DNA of 40,341 nucleotides from Bacillota bacterium (GCA_013178415.1 JABLXA010000031.1:1-40341), one strand, 5' to 3'. Counted from the stretch's first letter, positions 17,722 to 26,425 are shown. Program-made: numbers and translations. The notes: generated from the sequence alone by a model not told the origin.

Positions 17722-17788
17722 TGTAGAAGATGAGCTAAATTATCGGCATTTCCTCGCAAGATCTTAACCCTGAAATGGGCCTTGGAAC

Positions 17789-17910
17789 ATGAAGGAAGGG
17801 CCCTCAAGGCCGAGCATCGATGGAGGGGACTCAGAGAAAATTGAGGATTTCATGAGACTTCTCCAGGAAAGACTTGACGAGCAACTCGCAACTCCGCCAG
17901 AGGAACTAAA
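17789..17910 (+). pseudogene. Relic of the NotI-like endonuclease gene
   Basis: The DNA from 17789 matches two separated parts of the endonuclease gene at 33043-33919. AAGG..CCCTCAAGGCCGAG matches about 33473-33493, and GAGGATTTCATGAGACT plus the following ~50 bases matches about 33833-33890. The intervening ~340 bases are gone. It encodes the tail EDFMRLLQERLDEQL, nearly identical to the intact copy. It lies between the IS1634-like element and the convergent VapC gene. Confidence 0.8.
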
Positions 17911-18307
17911 GAATGGTCTCAAGGTGAAATGGATCCACTGTGGGCACCTCAGGAAAATCTTTGATATTTCTTGTGATAAGCTTGAGGCCATATAACTGCG
18001 CCGTAGCCCCAATCAGAGCATCTGCCATGCTCAATGTCATGCCTTTACCACGCCACATTCGCCGTATCTCTGCGGCCTGACAGGCTATCGCCAGATCAAC
18101 GGGGATGATATCCCATTCCGCAAGTAATTCCTTTACTGATTGTTGTGCCTTTAGAGTTGTAGCTCCCGTCCAGAGCTCATGATATACAACCACGCTCGTG
18201 CAAATCCAGCCGCCTCCGATAAGTCCCTCGAACCAGTCTCCGGATCGAGCTGGGAGTCTATCAAGAAGATAGTCGATGAGAACGCAGGTATCTACAAGAT
18301 AGGCCAT
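17906..18307 (-). CDS. vapC: VapC-like PIN-domain toxin
   Basis: A 133-residue PIN-domain endoribonuclease, expected to cut tRNA or other RNA when free of its antitoxin. The acidic active-site set is complete: Asp6 (YLVDTCVLIDYL), Glu44 (VYHELW), Asp96 (SMADALIGA) and Asp117 (TRNIKDF). Length is typical. The start ATG at 18307 lies inside the end of the antitoxin gene, a 16-base overlap that suggests translational coupling. Its 3' end abuts a relic of a NotI-like endonuclease gene on the other strand. Confidence 0.88.
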   Translation of the reverse strand: MAYLVDTCVLIDYLLDRLPARSGDWFEGLIGGGWICTSVVVYHELWTGATTLKAQQSVKELLAEWDIIPVDLAIACQAAEIRRMWRGKGMTLSMADALIGATAQLYGLKLITRNIKDFPEVPTVDPFHLETIL

Positions 18308-18585
18308 TCGGAATTGTCACGCTCCTTGGCCCTCAGCCTTTCCACCCATTCCGCTCCTGTTTTATATGATGCCCACTCTGGAGCATCCTCTGGTTTAAGA
18401 ACTCCCTTCAGCTTCCTAAAATTCTCCAGCGCAGATTCTCGGCGCAAATAATCAGATACGGCATCAACAATGAGCTGTGTTTTCGATTCCTTACGCCTTA
18501 TAGCATAAGCATCGATTCTCCTGATGAGGCTCACAGGCATACGGATATGTATCATCTTGGTTTCTCTTGAGATACTCTTGGACAT
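18292..18585 (-). CDS. vapB: Ribbon-helix-helix antitoxin of the VapC pair
   Basis: A 97-residue antitoxin with an N-terminal ribbon-helix-helix DNA-binding domain (MIHIRMPVSLIRRIDAYAIRR, then TQLIVDAVSDYLR) and a charged C-terminal tail with EWASYKTGAEWVERL that would wrap the toxin. The ATG at 18585 is preferred since AGGAG lies nine bases before it; the ATG at 18594 sits directly against that site. It would repress its own promoter through the palindrome in the promoter spacer upstream. Confidence 0.82.
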   Translation of the reverse strand: MSKSISRETKMIHIRMPVSLIRRIDAYAIRRKESKTQLIVDAVSDYLRRESALENFRKLKGVLKPEDAPEWASYKTGAEWVERLRAKERDNSEWPIL

Positions 18586-18610
18586 TTCACTCATCTCCTA
18601 TGTCTCATTA

Positions 18611-18639
18611 AGTATATCATATCATGATATATCAAACAA
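18611..18639 (-). promoter_or_regulatory. Promoter and operator of the vapBC pair
   Basis: On the minus strand TTGTTT (18639-18634) and TATACT (18616-18611) are 17 bases apart. The spacer contains the perfect palindrome ATATCATGATAT (18619-18630). This is a good site for binding by the ribbon-helix-helix antitoxin, which would block RNA polymerase. The start codon lies about 26 bases downstream of the -10 element. Confidence 0.6.
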
Positions 18640-18739
18640 TTACCATATTCTAAGATTTCCGCCACCTGACTTGTCTTGCATTCCCATCTCATGGTATAAT
18701 CTATTTTGAAAAAGGCAAACACTCCCATCTCCATCTCTC

Positions 18740-18800
18740 GATGGTGCCGCTCTGGGTGGCATGACAGACCACCCCAAGAATGTGCTGCCGCTGTTTTCAT
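18740..18800. repeat. Diverged fourth copy of the ~67-bp palindromic repeat
   Basis: CGATGGTGCCGC, GGCATG and GTGCTGCCGCTGTTTTCATC occur in the same order and spacing as in the repeats at 7072-7250, more than 11 kb away. It lies between the end of jetD and the vapBC promoter. This supports an interspersed element rather than a local duplication. Confidence 0.65.
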
Positions 18801-18816
18801 CTGTGACAGAGTAGTA

Positions 18817-20142
18817 CTAGATCAATGCTTCCTGTTCCAGCCTTATACCTTTCTTCAGCATATGCTCTATCACAGGGTAAAAGCATTCAAACTCGGGGTC
18901 GTCTAACAGCCGCCGGAGGCGGGCGGCATAGCCTTTCGACAAGGGTTTTGCGAATTTCTCATATCGGATCAAAGTGTCCAGATCCATCATGTAAGGCTTG
19001 ATCTCGATTCCGAGGCTCCTCCGGAGATGCACAAATATCGAGAACCCACCATAGTCGATGTCGCCCCAATGGTAGAAATCACAGGTAGCGCCCGGCATAG
19101 GGTTGTCCTGAGTATAACAATAGATGCGCCGGAGCAGCTCCCTTCGGGGCCGGTTGTGATAGCCTCCAAGGTAGATCGCAAGGTATTTCCGGCCCGAAGC
19201 ATCACGATAGCCTGGATTGGCCCTCAGGAATTCATGATAGCTGGTGAGGTTTTCTATTGTTATCACATAATCCGCTTCAAGGCTGGTTATCTGGAGATGC
19301 TCTATCATTGGAGTAGGGAGACCGACATCTGGCACGAAGCATCCGAGGTCTACCGGTCGCCCACATGATTGGCGTCCGATTTGGACTTTATCTGACTTCC
19401 TATAATCAGAAGGTTCCAGGTCAATCTGGACCGTTATTTCACCGCTCAGGTACACATATTGAAAAGTGTCTACCAGGCCGAGTTCTGCCAGTATCTCACC
19501 GGGATCACCCCCCATGGGATGAAAATCCCTCAAAATCGCCCTAATTCGCCCTTCGATTCTTTCAAACGCCTTGCTATCACCAAGCACCCGCGCGCTGAAC
19601 ACTCTCTTGGTCGTCTCTTCATCAAGGGCTGATAGCGCCACAAGCGCGCGGAGGATATTCTCCGTCTCATTATGGTCCGTTATATCGAAATATCGAGCCA
19701 CGCTTTCCCGCGCCGAAAGCCGCTGGAGAGCATAATCAAAGAATTGCGAAAGCCATCCTTCAGATTCTACCCTATCCCGGTAAGTTCGAATCACCTCGAT
19801 CGATCGGGTCACATGATCAGACTTGGGCGTCCTCCCAGCAAACTCGTATGCCGCCTGCACATGATCAAGCGCAAGGTCTATCCTGTCAATTAGGTTACCA
19901 CGCTCGTGCTTTACCCACCTGATGCAGATGATTCCCCGCCGCTCCAGCATCTCCGCTCCTTGATTGATTTCTTTCTTGAACCGTGCGGTGGAATCATCAA
20001 AGTACGCAGGCAGAGTGTCAGGTCGCACGGGAAATGAAACCCGCCTCTTAACCAGGCTGTCGCCACGATAATGGGCGCTCCGTTCGTATTTATCGAGGAG
20101 CGCGTTTAGAATAAAACGCAGGTAATCCATCCTTGAGATCAC
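18817..20142 (-). CDS. jetD: Wadjet nuclease subunit JetD
   Basis: A 441-residue protein of the JetD family (DUF3322-like N-terminal part plus DUF2220 Toprim-like part), the DNA-cleaving subunit of Wadjet, which linearises small circular plasmids. The Toprim-type metal site is visible: Glu297 in VITIENLTSYHEF, and Asp361 and Asp363 in FYHWGDIDYGGFSIF. The long helical N-terminal half is expected to dock on the JetABC loop-extruding complex. Its GTG start at 20142 overlaps the stop of jetC (GTGTGA), with AAGGA just upstream, so it is translationally coupled. It is the last gene of the operon. All expected residues are present, so the system looks complete. Confidence 0.9.
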   Translation of the reverse strand: MISRMDYLRFILNALLDKYERSAHYRGDSLVKRRVSFPVRPDTLPAYFDDSTARFKKEINQGAEMLERRGIICIRWVKHERGNLIDRIDLALDHVQAAYEFAGRTPKSDHVTRSIEVIRTYRDRVESEGWLSQFFDYALQRLSARESVARYFDITDHNETENILRALVALSALDEETTKRVFSARVLGDSKAFERIEGRIRAILRDFHPMGGDPGEILAELGLVDTFQYVYLSGEITVQIDLEPSDYRKSDKVQIGRQSCGRPVDLGCFVPDVGLPTPMIEHLQITSLEADYVITIENLTSYHEFLRANPGYRDASGRKYLAIYLGGYHNRPRRELLRRIYCYTQDNPMPGATCDFYHWGDIDYGGFSIFVHLRRSLGIEIKPYMMDLDTLIRYEKFAKPLSKGYAARLRRLLDDPEFECFYPVIEHMLKKGIRLEQEALI

Positions 20143-23100
20143 ACAGCATCCTTAAGCTGTTCTCCGCCCTCAAGTTGCTCATGTTCGTAGTCTTTAAGCC
20201 GTTTGTAATCCTCAACCCAGCTGCAGTTGCCATTGCGCATCACAAGTAATGTGGTAGTCACATGCGGCGTGATATATTCGCATTTTTCAGTAGGGGCCGC
20301 GATTATGCACTGAAGGCCCAGCGAGGAAATGAACTTCAGGCTGTTTTCGATCCTGTCGCTATCCATACGGTTGAATGCCTCGTCGAACATCATCAACCTG
20401 ATTGTTTGCTCGCTGGTGCGTGCACGATAGAGCTGCAGGAAAGATGCCACAATGGCTACATAATACGGGGTCTGAGTCTCTCCACCTGACTTTTCCCGGC
20501 AGACCCTCGAGAAATATGATATTTCGCCAGCGGAATTCGTGATCCGTATGTCGTAGTCCAGGAATGTCCTGTAGTCTGTAAAAAGATCAAGACTCTCATT
20601 CAGCTCTTCCTCTGATTCGGTGAGAATGCGTTCAAAGAAGGTATCGATGGCCTCCTTGTGTCTCGACTGGAACGCTTCATCAAAGAGCGAGCCTTCCACC
20701 AGGTGGACATCCATTATCATGTCGTAGAATTTCTTGTATTCGGCTGCCGGTGTGGCCATGAAATGATAATGATCGCCACCAAATTCTACTTCCTTCAAGG
20801 CGTCATTCAGGAGGTTGAATTCCATCTGGGCGGTTTCAATATTCTCTTTGAGCCGGTATACAAAATGCTCCTTGAATTCCTCCTCGGCCTCTTTCTTGGC
20901 CACATTGATCTTTTCCTCGTATTCAGGTAGCTCGCTCTCAATGAGCTTCTTGCGCTCTGCTTCATATTCGCTGATGTTGTCCGGGTCCGTAAGCCCGCCG
21001 AAGTGATAGGCACTGTTGTAATTCATCTGGAGAAGGGTGAGCTCCTCCCGTTTCTTCGCGATCATCGTCTCCAGACCCTTGCGGCTTGCGGTGAAGTTGG
21101 TGATGATCTGCGCTGCCGGCTTACTGGCTCTCTCGCGCCTGTACCGGTCTTCCCATGCCTCTTCCCGCCCCGGGTGCCGGGCCAGGAATGATTCCAGGTC
21201 AGCTGCTTTCTGCTCCCGCGCCAGCTTTGCTTCAACCTGGCGTTCCTGGCAGGTCTTGATCTCCGAGGTGAGTTGCCCCTCCTGCCTGCTCAGGCTGCGA
21301 ATGCGTTCCCGCGCGCGATCTAGCTCGGCCTTGATTTGCGCCATTTCCTCCTCGATGCGCTTCACATCGGAAACATCGATCGAATCCAGTTCCCTTTTGA
21401 GAGAGGCGAGCTGGCGATCGAGGTCCTCCAAATCCTCAAACACGCTTAGGTTTTCACGTATTCGGTAAAATCGCTCATCCTTGCCGGCGGTGAGATCCAC
21501 GAGCCTCTTTCTGCGCGCGCATTCCACCTTCAAGGATTCGCGGGATAAGTCTATTTCCCGAAGCTGCGCCTCCTTGCGCGCAATCTGGCGGGCATAAGCT
21601 CTCTGGCCTATAAATGGCGTTTCATAGACGTGGAAAGGAATCTGCCGCGCCACATTGTTGCGGTATGTCATGCATGTCGGCGTGATGGCCTGGCGATAGC
21701 GTTTCAGCTCCTGTTCATTCTCACACTTGATCACGTGGCCCAGCAGCTGGTTGATATAAGCTCTGGCGTAAGGATCGTTGGTTTTGACCTCTGTGGCCAG
21801 TGAATTCGGCTCAGCGCGGTATCCACCCTCCAGCACCTTGCCTGTGTTAACCAATCCTACGCCGAAGATATTTCTGGCCCGCTTGTACTTTTCATATATT
21901 GAAAGGGCAAAATCAAAATACTTTGGCGGCACTATGAGGTCGAACCTCTGCGTATTGAGGAAGCCTTCAACCGCGTCCTGCCATTTTTCATTGGGCACTT
22001 CCAGCAGCTCGCATAGAACGGCCGGCTTCACATCCGCCTGCAGGTCTTCCCAGGCCCTTTCAGAGATAAGATCCCGGAGGTCCGTTATTCTCTTGTCATA
22101 TACGAGCTTGTGAGCGCGCAGGCTTTCGAGCTCCTTCTCCAGCGTGCGGGCCTGCTGGTCAAGAGATTGCAATTCGTTCTGGCGCTCCCACAGCTCCTTG
22201 CTCCACCTGAAATTGAGATTGGCGAATAATTCCCTGGCCATCTCGACCGTCGGGGCGCAATCCTTTACCCTCACATCCTCATGCTGGATTGCATCAAGGA
22301 GGCGGCGGAAATCATCCAGGCTCTTCCGGCCTTCTTCCAGGGATTCTGGAGGAGCCGCCTCGGTAAGGGCCAGGATCTCCTTGGACTCCTCCGCAGCAAG
22401 CCGTTTCAGATCAATTATTCGGGCCTCAAGACTGCTCTTCTCCTGATTGAGCCGGCCAATCTCTGCCTGGAGCTCCCGTATGCGCTGGTAAGTGGCGTTC
22501 GCCGCAAGGAGGTCGCGGCAGGCGATGTATCGCTGGTCCAGGGAATCCTCATCCTGTCGCGCCTCATTCAGCGCGGCCAGCACCTGGTCAAGGGCGGCAT
22601 TCTTCTGGGATTCCTCATTCGCAAGCTCCAGGAGCCGTTCCTCCTCCTGCTCCAGCGTTGCCCGACAGATCAGATAGTCCTGAGTGAGAGCGCGCTCATA
22701 TTCCTGGCCGATATCTTCATACTTGGCGCGGATTCCCTCGAGCGCGGCGATCTTCGCCTTTGTCTGTTCGACAAGGTCGCTATACTCCTTATACCGCTCG
22801 AAATTCTCGCGCATGACGTCTATATTCACGCGCTTTTCATCCAAAACGTATGAATAGACGAATTGGCGGATATCAGTAATCGGCTTGAATGAAATAGCTT
22901 TCACGAAAAGGGTGAAAAAGCGCTCCCCGAGAGAACCCAATTTCATAAGGAGGTCTTCTCTATATTGCTCGACAGAAGGATAGACAATCGCGTCATAGCC
23001 CTTCATGTGAATCTTGAACTCGCGAATGTTGCGCGGGCGCTTGCCTACGAGGAAGAGGTCATCGGTTATCCTTTGCCTCTCGATCTTGAAGAAGTTGGTC

Positions 23101-23474
23101 TTGTAAGTCATCCCATCGGCATATGAATCCATCACTGCGCCGATGATGAAATATTCGTCCTTGGAATGGTCGCAGAATTCAAGAGCGATATATGAGGTGA
23201 TGTCCCCCTGCCGTAGGGACTTTTCACCGTTTTCGGTGGCGACGCCGGTCTTGCAGCGGAGGTAGCCGAGAAGGTCGCGCCTGGTTTCTTCATGGGCTGA
23301 CACATTGAATCGTACCTGGCGGAGGTCCGCCACGAGGACATACTGTATGGCATCTAGGATCGTGGATTTCCCAGTGCCGTTATCACCGGTGATAAGGACG
23401 CTCCCCTTGATATTGAGCTCCTCGTTACTGAAATAATGCCAGTTGATGAGCCTGATCTTGGTCAATTCCTTCAC
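20139..23474 (-). CDS. jetC: Wadjet SMC-like ATPase JetC
   Basis: A 1,111-residue SMC/MukB-like ATPase, the motor of Wadjet. The Walker A motif ITGDNGTGKST is at residues 28-38. Long coiled-coil arms follow with a hinge-like middle (about residues 450-600), then the signature REKSGGETQT and Walker B LMMFDEAFNRMD near the C-terminus. The start is placed at GTG 23474, just in front of KELTKIRLINWHYFSNEEL, the normal opening of the family, with AAGGGG upstream. A longer frame to 23756 would run back through jetB and is rejected. It begins four bases after the jetB stop. By analogy with characterised Wadjet it would work as a dimer, extruding DNA loops to test plasmid size. Confidence 0.93.
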   Translation of the reverse strand: MKELTKIRLINWHYFSNEELNIKGSVLITGDNGTGKSTILDAIQYVLVADLRQVRFNVSAHEETRRDLLGYLRCKTGVATENGEKSLRQGDITSYIALEFCDHSKDEYFIIGAVMDSYADGMTYKTNFFKIERQRITDDLFLVGKRPRNIREFKIHMKGYDAIVYPSVEQYREDLLMKLGSLGERFFTLFVKAISFKPITDIRQFVYSYVLDEKRVNIDVMRENFERYKEYSDLVEQTKAKIAALEGIRAKYEDIGQEYERALTQDYLICRATLEQEEERLLELANEESQKNAALDQVLAALNEARQDEDSLDQRYIACRDLLAANATYQRIRELQAEIGRLNQEKSSLEARIIDLKRLAAEESKEILALTEAAPPESLEEGRKSLDDFRRLLDAIQHEDVRVKDCAPTVEMARELFANLNFRWSKELWERQNELQSLDQQARTLEKELESLRAHKLVYDKRITDLRDLISERAWEDLQADVKPAVLCELLEVPNEKWQDAVEGFLNTQRFDLIVPPKYFDFALSIYEKYKRARNIFGVGLVNTGKVLEGGYRAEPNSLATEVKTNDPYARAYINQLLGHVIKCENEQELKRYRQAITPTCMTYRNNVARQIPFHVYETPFIGQRAYARQIARKEAQLREIDLSRESLKVECARRKRLVDLTAGKDERFYRIRENLSVFEDLEDLDRQLASLKRELDSIDVSDVKRIEEEMAQIKAELDRARERIRSLSRQEGQLTSEIKTCQERQVEAKLAREQKAADLESFLARHPGREEAWEDRYRRERASKPAAQIITNFTASRKGLETMIAKKREELTLLQMNYNSAYHFGGLTDPDNISEYEAERKKLIESELPEYEEKINVAKKEAEEEFKEHFVYRLKENIETAQMEFNLLNDALKEVEFGGDHYHFMATPAAEYKKFYDMIMDVHLVEGSLFDEAFQSRHKEAIDTFFERILTESEEELNESLDLFTDYRTFLDYDIRITNSAGEISYFSRVCREKSGGETQTPYYVAIVASFLQLYRARTSEQTIRLMMFDEAFNRMDSDRIENSLKFISSLGLQCIIAAPTEKCEYITPHVTTTLLVMRNGNCSWVEDYKRLKDYEHEQLEGGEQLKDAV

Positions 23475-23478
23475 GAAA

Positions 23479-24237
23479 TCACGCCCCCCTTGTCGCTGCG
23501 ACTTCGGCATCGGCTTCAACTTGAATAGCCTCCATAGCGTCGCCCTCAGCAGCTCCGCCATCGCTGGCGTCACTCTCGGCAGCCTCGCCCTCAGCGGCCT
23601 CGCTCCCGGCAGTATTGATCTCGTCGGCGTCACCCTCGCCAGCCTCGCTCCCGGCCTGGCGATAAGAAGCCAGCTTCTCATAGACCTGGCGTATGTCGTC
23701 CACCCGCACGGCAAGCAAGATCGAGGGCAAAAGGACCAGCCGGCAGTCAGGATCAACAGAATTTCGATCGAGAACCTCCACCAGGTTGAACCTCTTCATA
23801 AGTGAGATCGCATCCCGGAGCCCTTTCTTATCTATGGGTTTGTCCCGTATTTGAAGGGCGGCATATTTCTCCTGAATCTCCCGCACCCTGATCACCACAT
23901 TTTCGGCGAGCGTAAGCTCGCGCCGCTTTTCCTCATAGCAAAGGCGGACCAGGAGCAAGATTATGCTCTCCTGGAGTCTGAGTTGCAGCCTGTTGAACCC
24001 GTCCCGATTCACAGCCTGGTAGACTCCGAGCCCCTTGTCCCCTATCAGATCCCACCCGGACATCCCCAAGTATCCACGAATCATGGATTCATGTCGCTCG
24101 ATGAAATAGTAATCGCGCCGCTGGTCTTCTTTTCTCTTGGTAATGTAGGTCTGCGCGAGGAGCTTGTTCACTATTCTCCTAAAATCTTCGCGCTGCCCCG
24201 CGGTTAAAGCCTCGTATTCAATGACCCAATCCATCAT
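23479..24237 (-). CDS. jetB: Wadjet kleisin-associated subunit JetB with a repeat tail
   Basis: A 252-residue MukE-like (DUF4194-type) winged-helix subunit. Recognisable parts are VNKLLAQTYITKRKEDQRRDYYFIERHESMI near residues 23-55, the EYEALTAGQREDFRRI opening and the DAISLMKRFNLVEVLD helix near 138-153. After about residue 190 the protein changes to a degenerate acidic tail made of five-residue units of the type A-x-E-x-x (AGSEA, EGDAD, AAEGE and similar), encoded by eight 15-base repeats. Other JetB proteins are not known to me to carry such a tail, and it is probably flexible. It follows jetA after a 71-base spacer and is coupled closely to jetC. Confidence 0.87.
   Translation of the reverse strand: MMDWVIEYEALTAGQREDFRRIVNKLLAQTYITKRKEDQRRDYYFIERHESMIRGYLGMSGWDLIGDKGLGVYQAVNRDGFNRLQLRLQESIILLLVRLCYEEKRRELTLAENVVIRVREIQEKYAALQIRDKPIDKKGLRDAISLMKRFNLVEVLDRNSVDPDCRLVLLPSILLAVRVDDIRQVYEKLASYRQAGSEAGEGDADEINTAGSEAAEGEAAESDASDGGAAEGDAMEAIQVEADAEVAATRGA
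23535..23654. repeat. 15-bp tandem repeats in jetB (8 units)
   Basis: Eight contiguous 15-base units, with plus-strand consensus close to CGGCCTCGCCCTCGG, sit in frame and encode degenerate acidic pentapeptides. The units have diverged by up to half their positions, but the period is kept exactly. The length divisible by three keeps the reading frame open. Confidence 0.75.
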
Positions 24238-24308
24238 TGGCCTGCCTTTCCCTTGATCAGGGATCTCTTGCTAACCTTTTGATCGGGAAATCCCTGTCTT
24301 CCTCTTAG

Positions 24309-25766
24309 TCAGGAAGCCCCCGCCCTTTTTTTGATCAAGAAATCCCTGAGCTCAAAGCGACCGTCGTCGCCCGCGACAGTAAAACGTTGCCCGTCGAATT
24401 CCGCAGTATAATCTACCATCCTGGAATGGCTATATGCCGCGATATAGATCATACGGATAAGATCTTCTATCGTCTTGAGAGGGAACTGGGACGCGCGCGC
24501 ACTCTCTCTTTCACCGAGTTGCTGCAAGACAAATTGATTTATGTGTTCACGTGTCATATTGCTTGCGAGCCTTCTTCTGACCTCGGCGATCGCCTGCGCG
24601 CGCTCTTCTGGATCCAGCTCCGCAAGGCTCACCAGATCCTCCGGGTTGTGGATTCTGCTAATCTCCCTCGCCGTATAGAGAGAGTCTATATCAATGAAAT
24701 TCTGTTCATAGAGGCTGAAAAGCTCTCTTATTTGAGCCGGCACAATGCTATCTTTTCCATATAAAGATTCCTTTAGCAATCCTGCCAGGTATTTTAATAT
24801 CTCCAGTAGCTGGCCTTCCGTATCCTTGCTGCTATTGAGGATGTATTTTATCTGCATAAATGAAGAATTCGCATACTGCGCATTGCGCCTGTCGATTTCT
24901 TCGAGAAGGCTGTCCATGTTGAGATAGCTCTGGCGAATGAAATCCAAGCGCCGATAAGCATCCTGCTTGGCTTCATCAAGGGTCTTGAACCGGCCGCGCC
25001 TGACATCCGCCGCCGCTATTTCAGCGACCCACAGGTCATTCTCATACCATTCGCTGATCTTACTGATGATCCGCGGCCGATATTTGGAAACATTGTCTGA
25101 AGTCTTGAGGCGGTGGTATGAGCGATCCAAAATCTCTTGTTTATACTCATCAAAGTGAATCTTGAGAATCTCTTGAGGCTTCTTTTCCTTGAGCACGAGT
25201 TCGATGTAGCGCTTGATGTTATGGTTCAGCGACTTTAGCCCATTGATCAGCTGCTCGGTTTGCTCATACGCCTTTTCGAGGGCAATATGTCCCTGTTTCC
25301 CGGCTTCCTCAGAATAGAGCAAGGTATAAGTTGCGTACACGTAGCCCTGGTACTCTGCCTGATAGCTGCGCTTGATCTTGTCCAATGTGTCAATGATCTT
25401 GATGGCATAGTCAGTAAGATTGACATATTGCTCATAGTTGCTATAGGTCTCTATGGTAACCCATCCGCAATCTTCGAGCTTGCGCAGTATGAAACTGGCT
25501 CTATCCCTAATATTAGCGGCCGTAAGCATGGAGCTCTCCCATATCTCGTCATCCAGGGCCCGGGTCAGGGAAGCGTCTGAGCTACTGGCCATTTCCTCCT
25601 CGATCACTTCCACCAGGCAATCGATGACGACTTCGCGCGGTAGACCGAAGTTAATGAGAAGGTATTGCTGATAAACAGCAAAAATGGCCTCTGCATATAA
25701 GGCCTTGAGCGGGCTCGCAAGGATACTGAAAAACTTGTCCGGGACAATGTCAAATAACTTTGCCAT
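24309..25766 (-). CDS. jetA: Wadjet kleisin-like subunit JetA
   Basis: A 485-residue MukF-like protein at the head of the Wadjet operon. The opening MAKLFDIVPDKFFSILASPLKALYAEAIF and the helical C-terminus (RMIYIAAYSHSRMVDYTAEF) fit the JetA family once labelled DUF5716, not the DUF3375 type. I therefore lean to the Wadjet class with that JetA, but have not tested this by alignment. It would bridge the two JetC heads and bind JetB. Start ATG 25766 is chosen because AGGA lies eight bases before it; a GTG at 25772 is also in frame. The 5' untranslated stretch is an array of 17-base repeats, and a TATAAT promoter lies beyond. Confidence 0.85.
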   Translation of the reverse strand: MAKLFDIVPDKFFSILASPLKALYAEAIFAVYQQYLLINFGLPREVVIDCLVEVIEEEMASSSDASLTRALDDEIWESSMLTAANIRDRASFILRKLEDCGWVTIETYSNYEQYVNLTDYAIKIIDTLDKIKRSYQAEYQGYVYATYTLLYSEEAGKQGHIALEKAYEQTEQLINGLKSLNHNIKRYIELVLKEKKPQEILKIHFDEYKQEILDRSYHRLKTSDNVSKYRPRIISKISEWYENDLWVAEIAAADVRRGRFKTLDEAKQDAYRRLDFIRQSYLNMDSLLEEIDRRNAQYANSSFMQIKYILNSSKDTEGQLLEILKYLAGLLKESLYGKDSIVPAQIRELFSLYEQNFIDIDSLYTAREISRIHNPEDLVSLAELDPEERAQAIAEVRRRLASNMTREHINQFVLQQLGERESARASQFPLKTIEDLIRMIYIAAYSHSRMVDYTAEFDGQRFTVAGDDGRFELRDFLIKKRAGAS

Positions 25767-25782
25767 GGGCACCGTCCTGAAT

Positions 25783-25986
25783 GGCGTTTTGCACCGCTGG
25801 GAATTTTGTATTGCCGGAAATGTCGCGCCGTTGGAGACTCCGAGCCAGCGAGAATCTTACGGCGTCAGAAATTCCGCGCCGTCGGAGCCCTCGAGCCATC
25901 GGGGATCTCGCGCTATCGGAGACTTCGAGCATCCAGAAACTCCATGCCGTCGGCGTTTTTGGGCCGCCGGCGCTTCTGGGCCGCCG
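25783..25986. repeat. 17-bp tandem repeat array, 12 units, in front of jetA
   Basis: Twelve head-to-tail units of exactly 17 bases, with consensus close to GAGATTTCGCGCCGTCG. Units at 25868-25884, 25885-25901 and 25902-25918 are close to it, while 25783-25799 and 25953-25986 are more diverged. The period is not a multiple of three, and no frame across it resembles a protein, so it is non-coding. It fills the space between the likely jetA promoter (-10 at 26024-26029) and the jetA start at 25766, and would be part of the mRNA leader. Confidence 0.85.
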
Positions 25987-26023
25987 GCGGGTTAGATCGA
26001 CTCGGCCTACAGGCGCTATAGGT

Positions 26024-26032
26024 ATTATAGCA
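26024..26032 (-). promoter_or_regulatory. Extended -10 promoter of the Wadjet operon
   Basis: On the minus strand TGCTATAAT has a TG-N extension and a perfect TATAAT (26029-26024). A weak -35 (TGATAT) is 17 bases further upstream. It would give a leader of about 250 bases that includes the 17-bp repeats. No other good promoter is visible between here and jetA. Confidence 0.5.
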
Positions 26033-26161
26033 TAATACAATATTCGATATCACGGCCGGGCAATTGCAATTTGCTATCGCCCCGTGGTACCTGTTGTCGG
26101 TCTTTACGGGACGAGGATCATGGGCGGGTTAAAAACAGCATACCATGAAGAGTCTCCTTGT

Positions 26162-26425
26162 CATACCTACGACGCCGTTGACGCGCATGCCATTACCATG
26201 GTAAAATGAGGAAGTAAGGAGAATGGCTCGAAGTCATGGCTTCCAGATGCGCCTGATCCCTATGACCAATACCCACCATGCAACGATGGAAGAACTCGTC
26301 ATTGGTAAGGACCTATCGTGGCTAGACAGACTCCCAGCAGTGCATGAGCCTGAAGTTGAATACCGGGAGTAATTCAAGCGGAGCCGGAGGAGTCCAGATC
26401 AAAAGGTCCATCTCGGAGCCCATAT
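26162..26425 (+). pseudogene. Relic copy of the restriction-modification unit (promoter joined to methylase end)
   Basis: 26162-26211 matches 32919-32968, the promoter region of the intact cassette, with only a few changes. At 26211 it jumps directly to the last ~54 codons of the D12 methylase (matching 34701-34862: HGFQMRLIPMTNTHHATMEE and on to EYRE), then to its downstream flank (to about 26425, matching to about 34915). The whole endonuclease and most of the methylase are deleted. The join occurs at GAAGTAAGGA. The preserved promoter has TTGACG (26178-26183) and TAAAAT (26202-26207). Confidence 0.9.

Noticed and set aside
20139-23756. JetC start at 23756
   Set aside because: The extra 94 codons run back through jetB in another frame and have no family similarity. 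GTG 23474 gives the normal JetC opening.
25750-26040. Several open frames over the 17-bp repeats
   Set aside because: A period of 17 changes frame with each unit, so these open frames follow from GC-rich repeats and are not genes.
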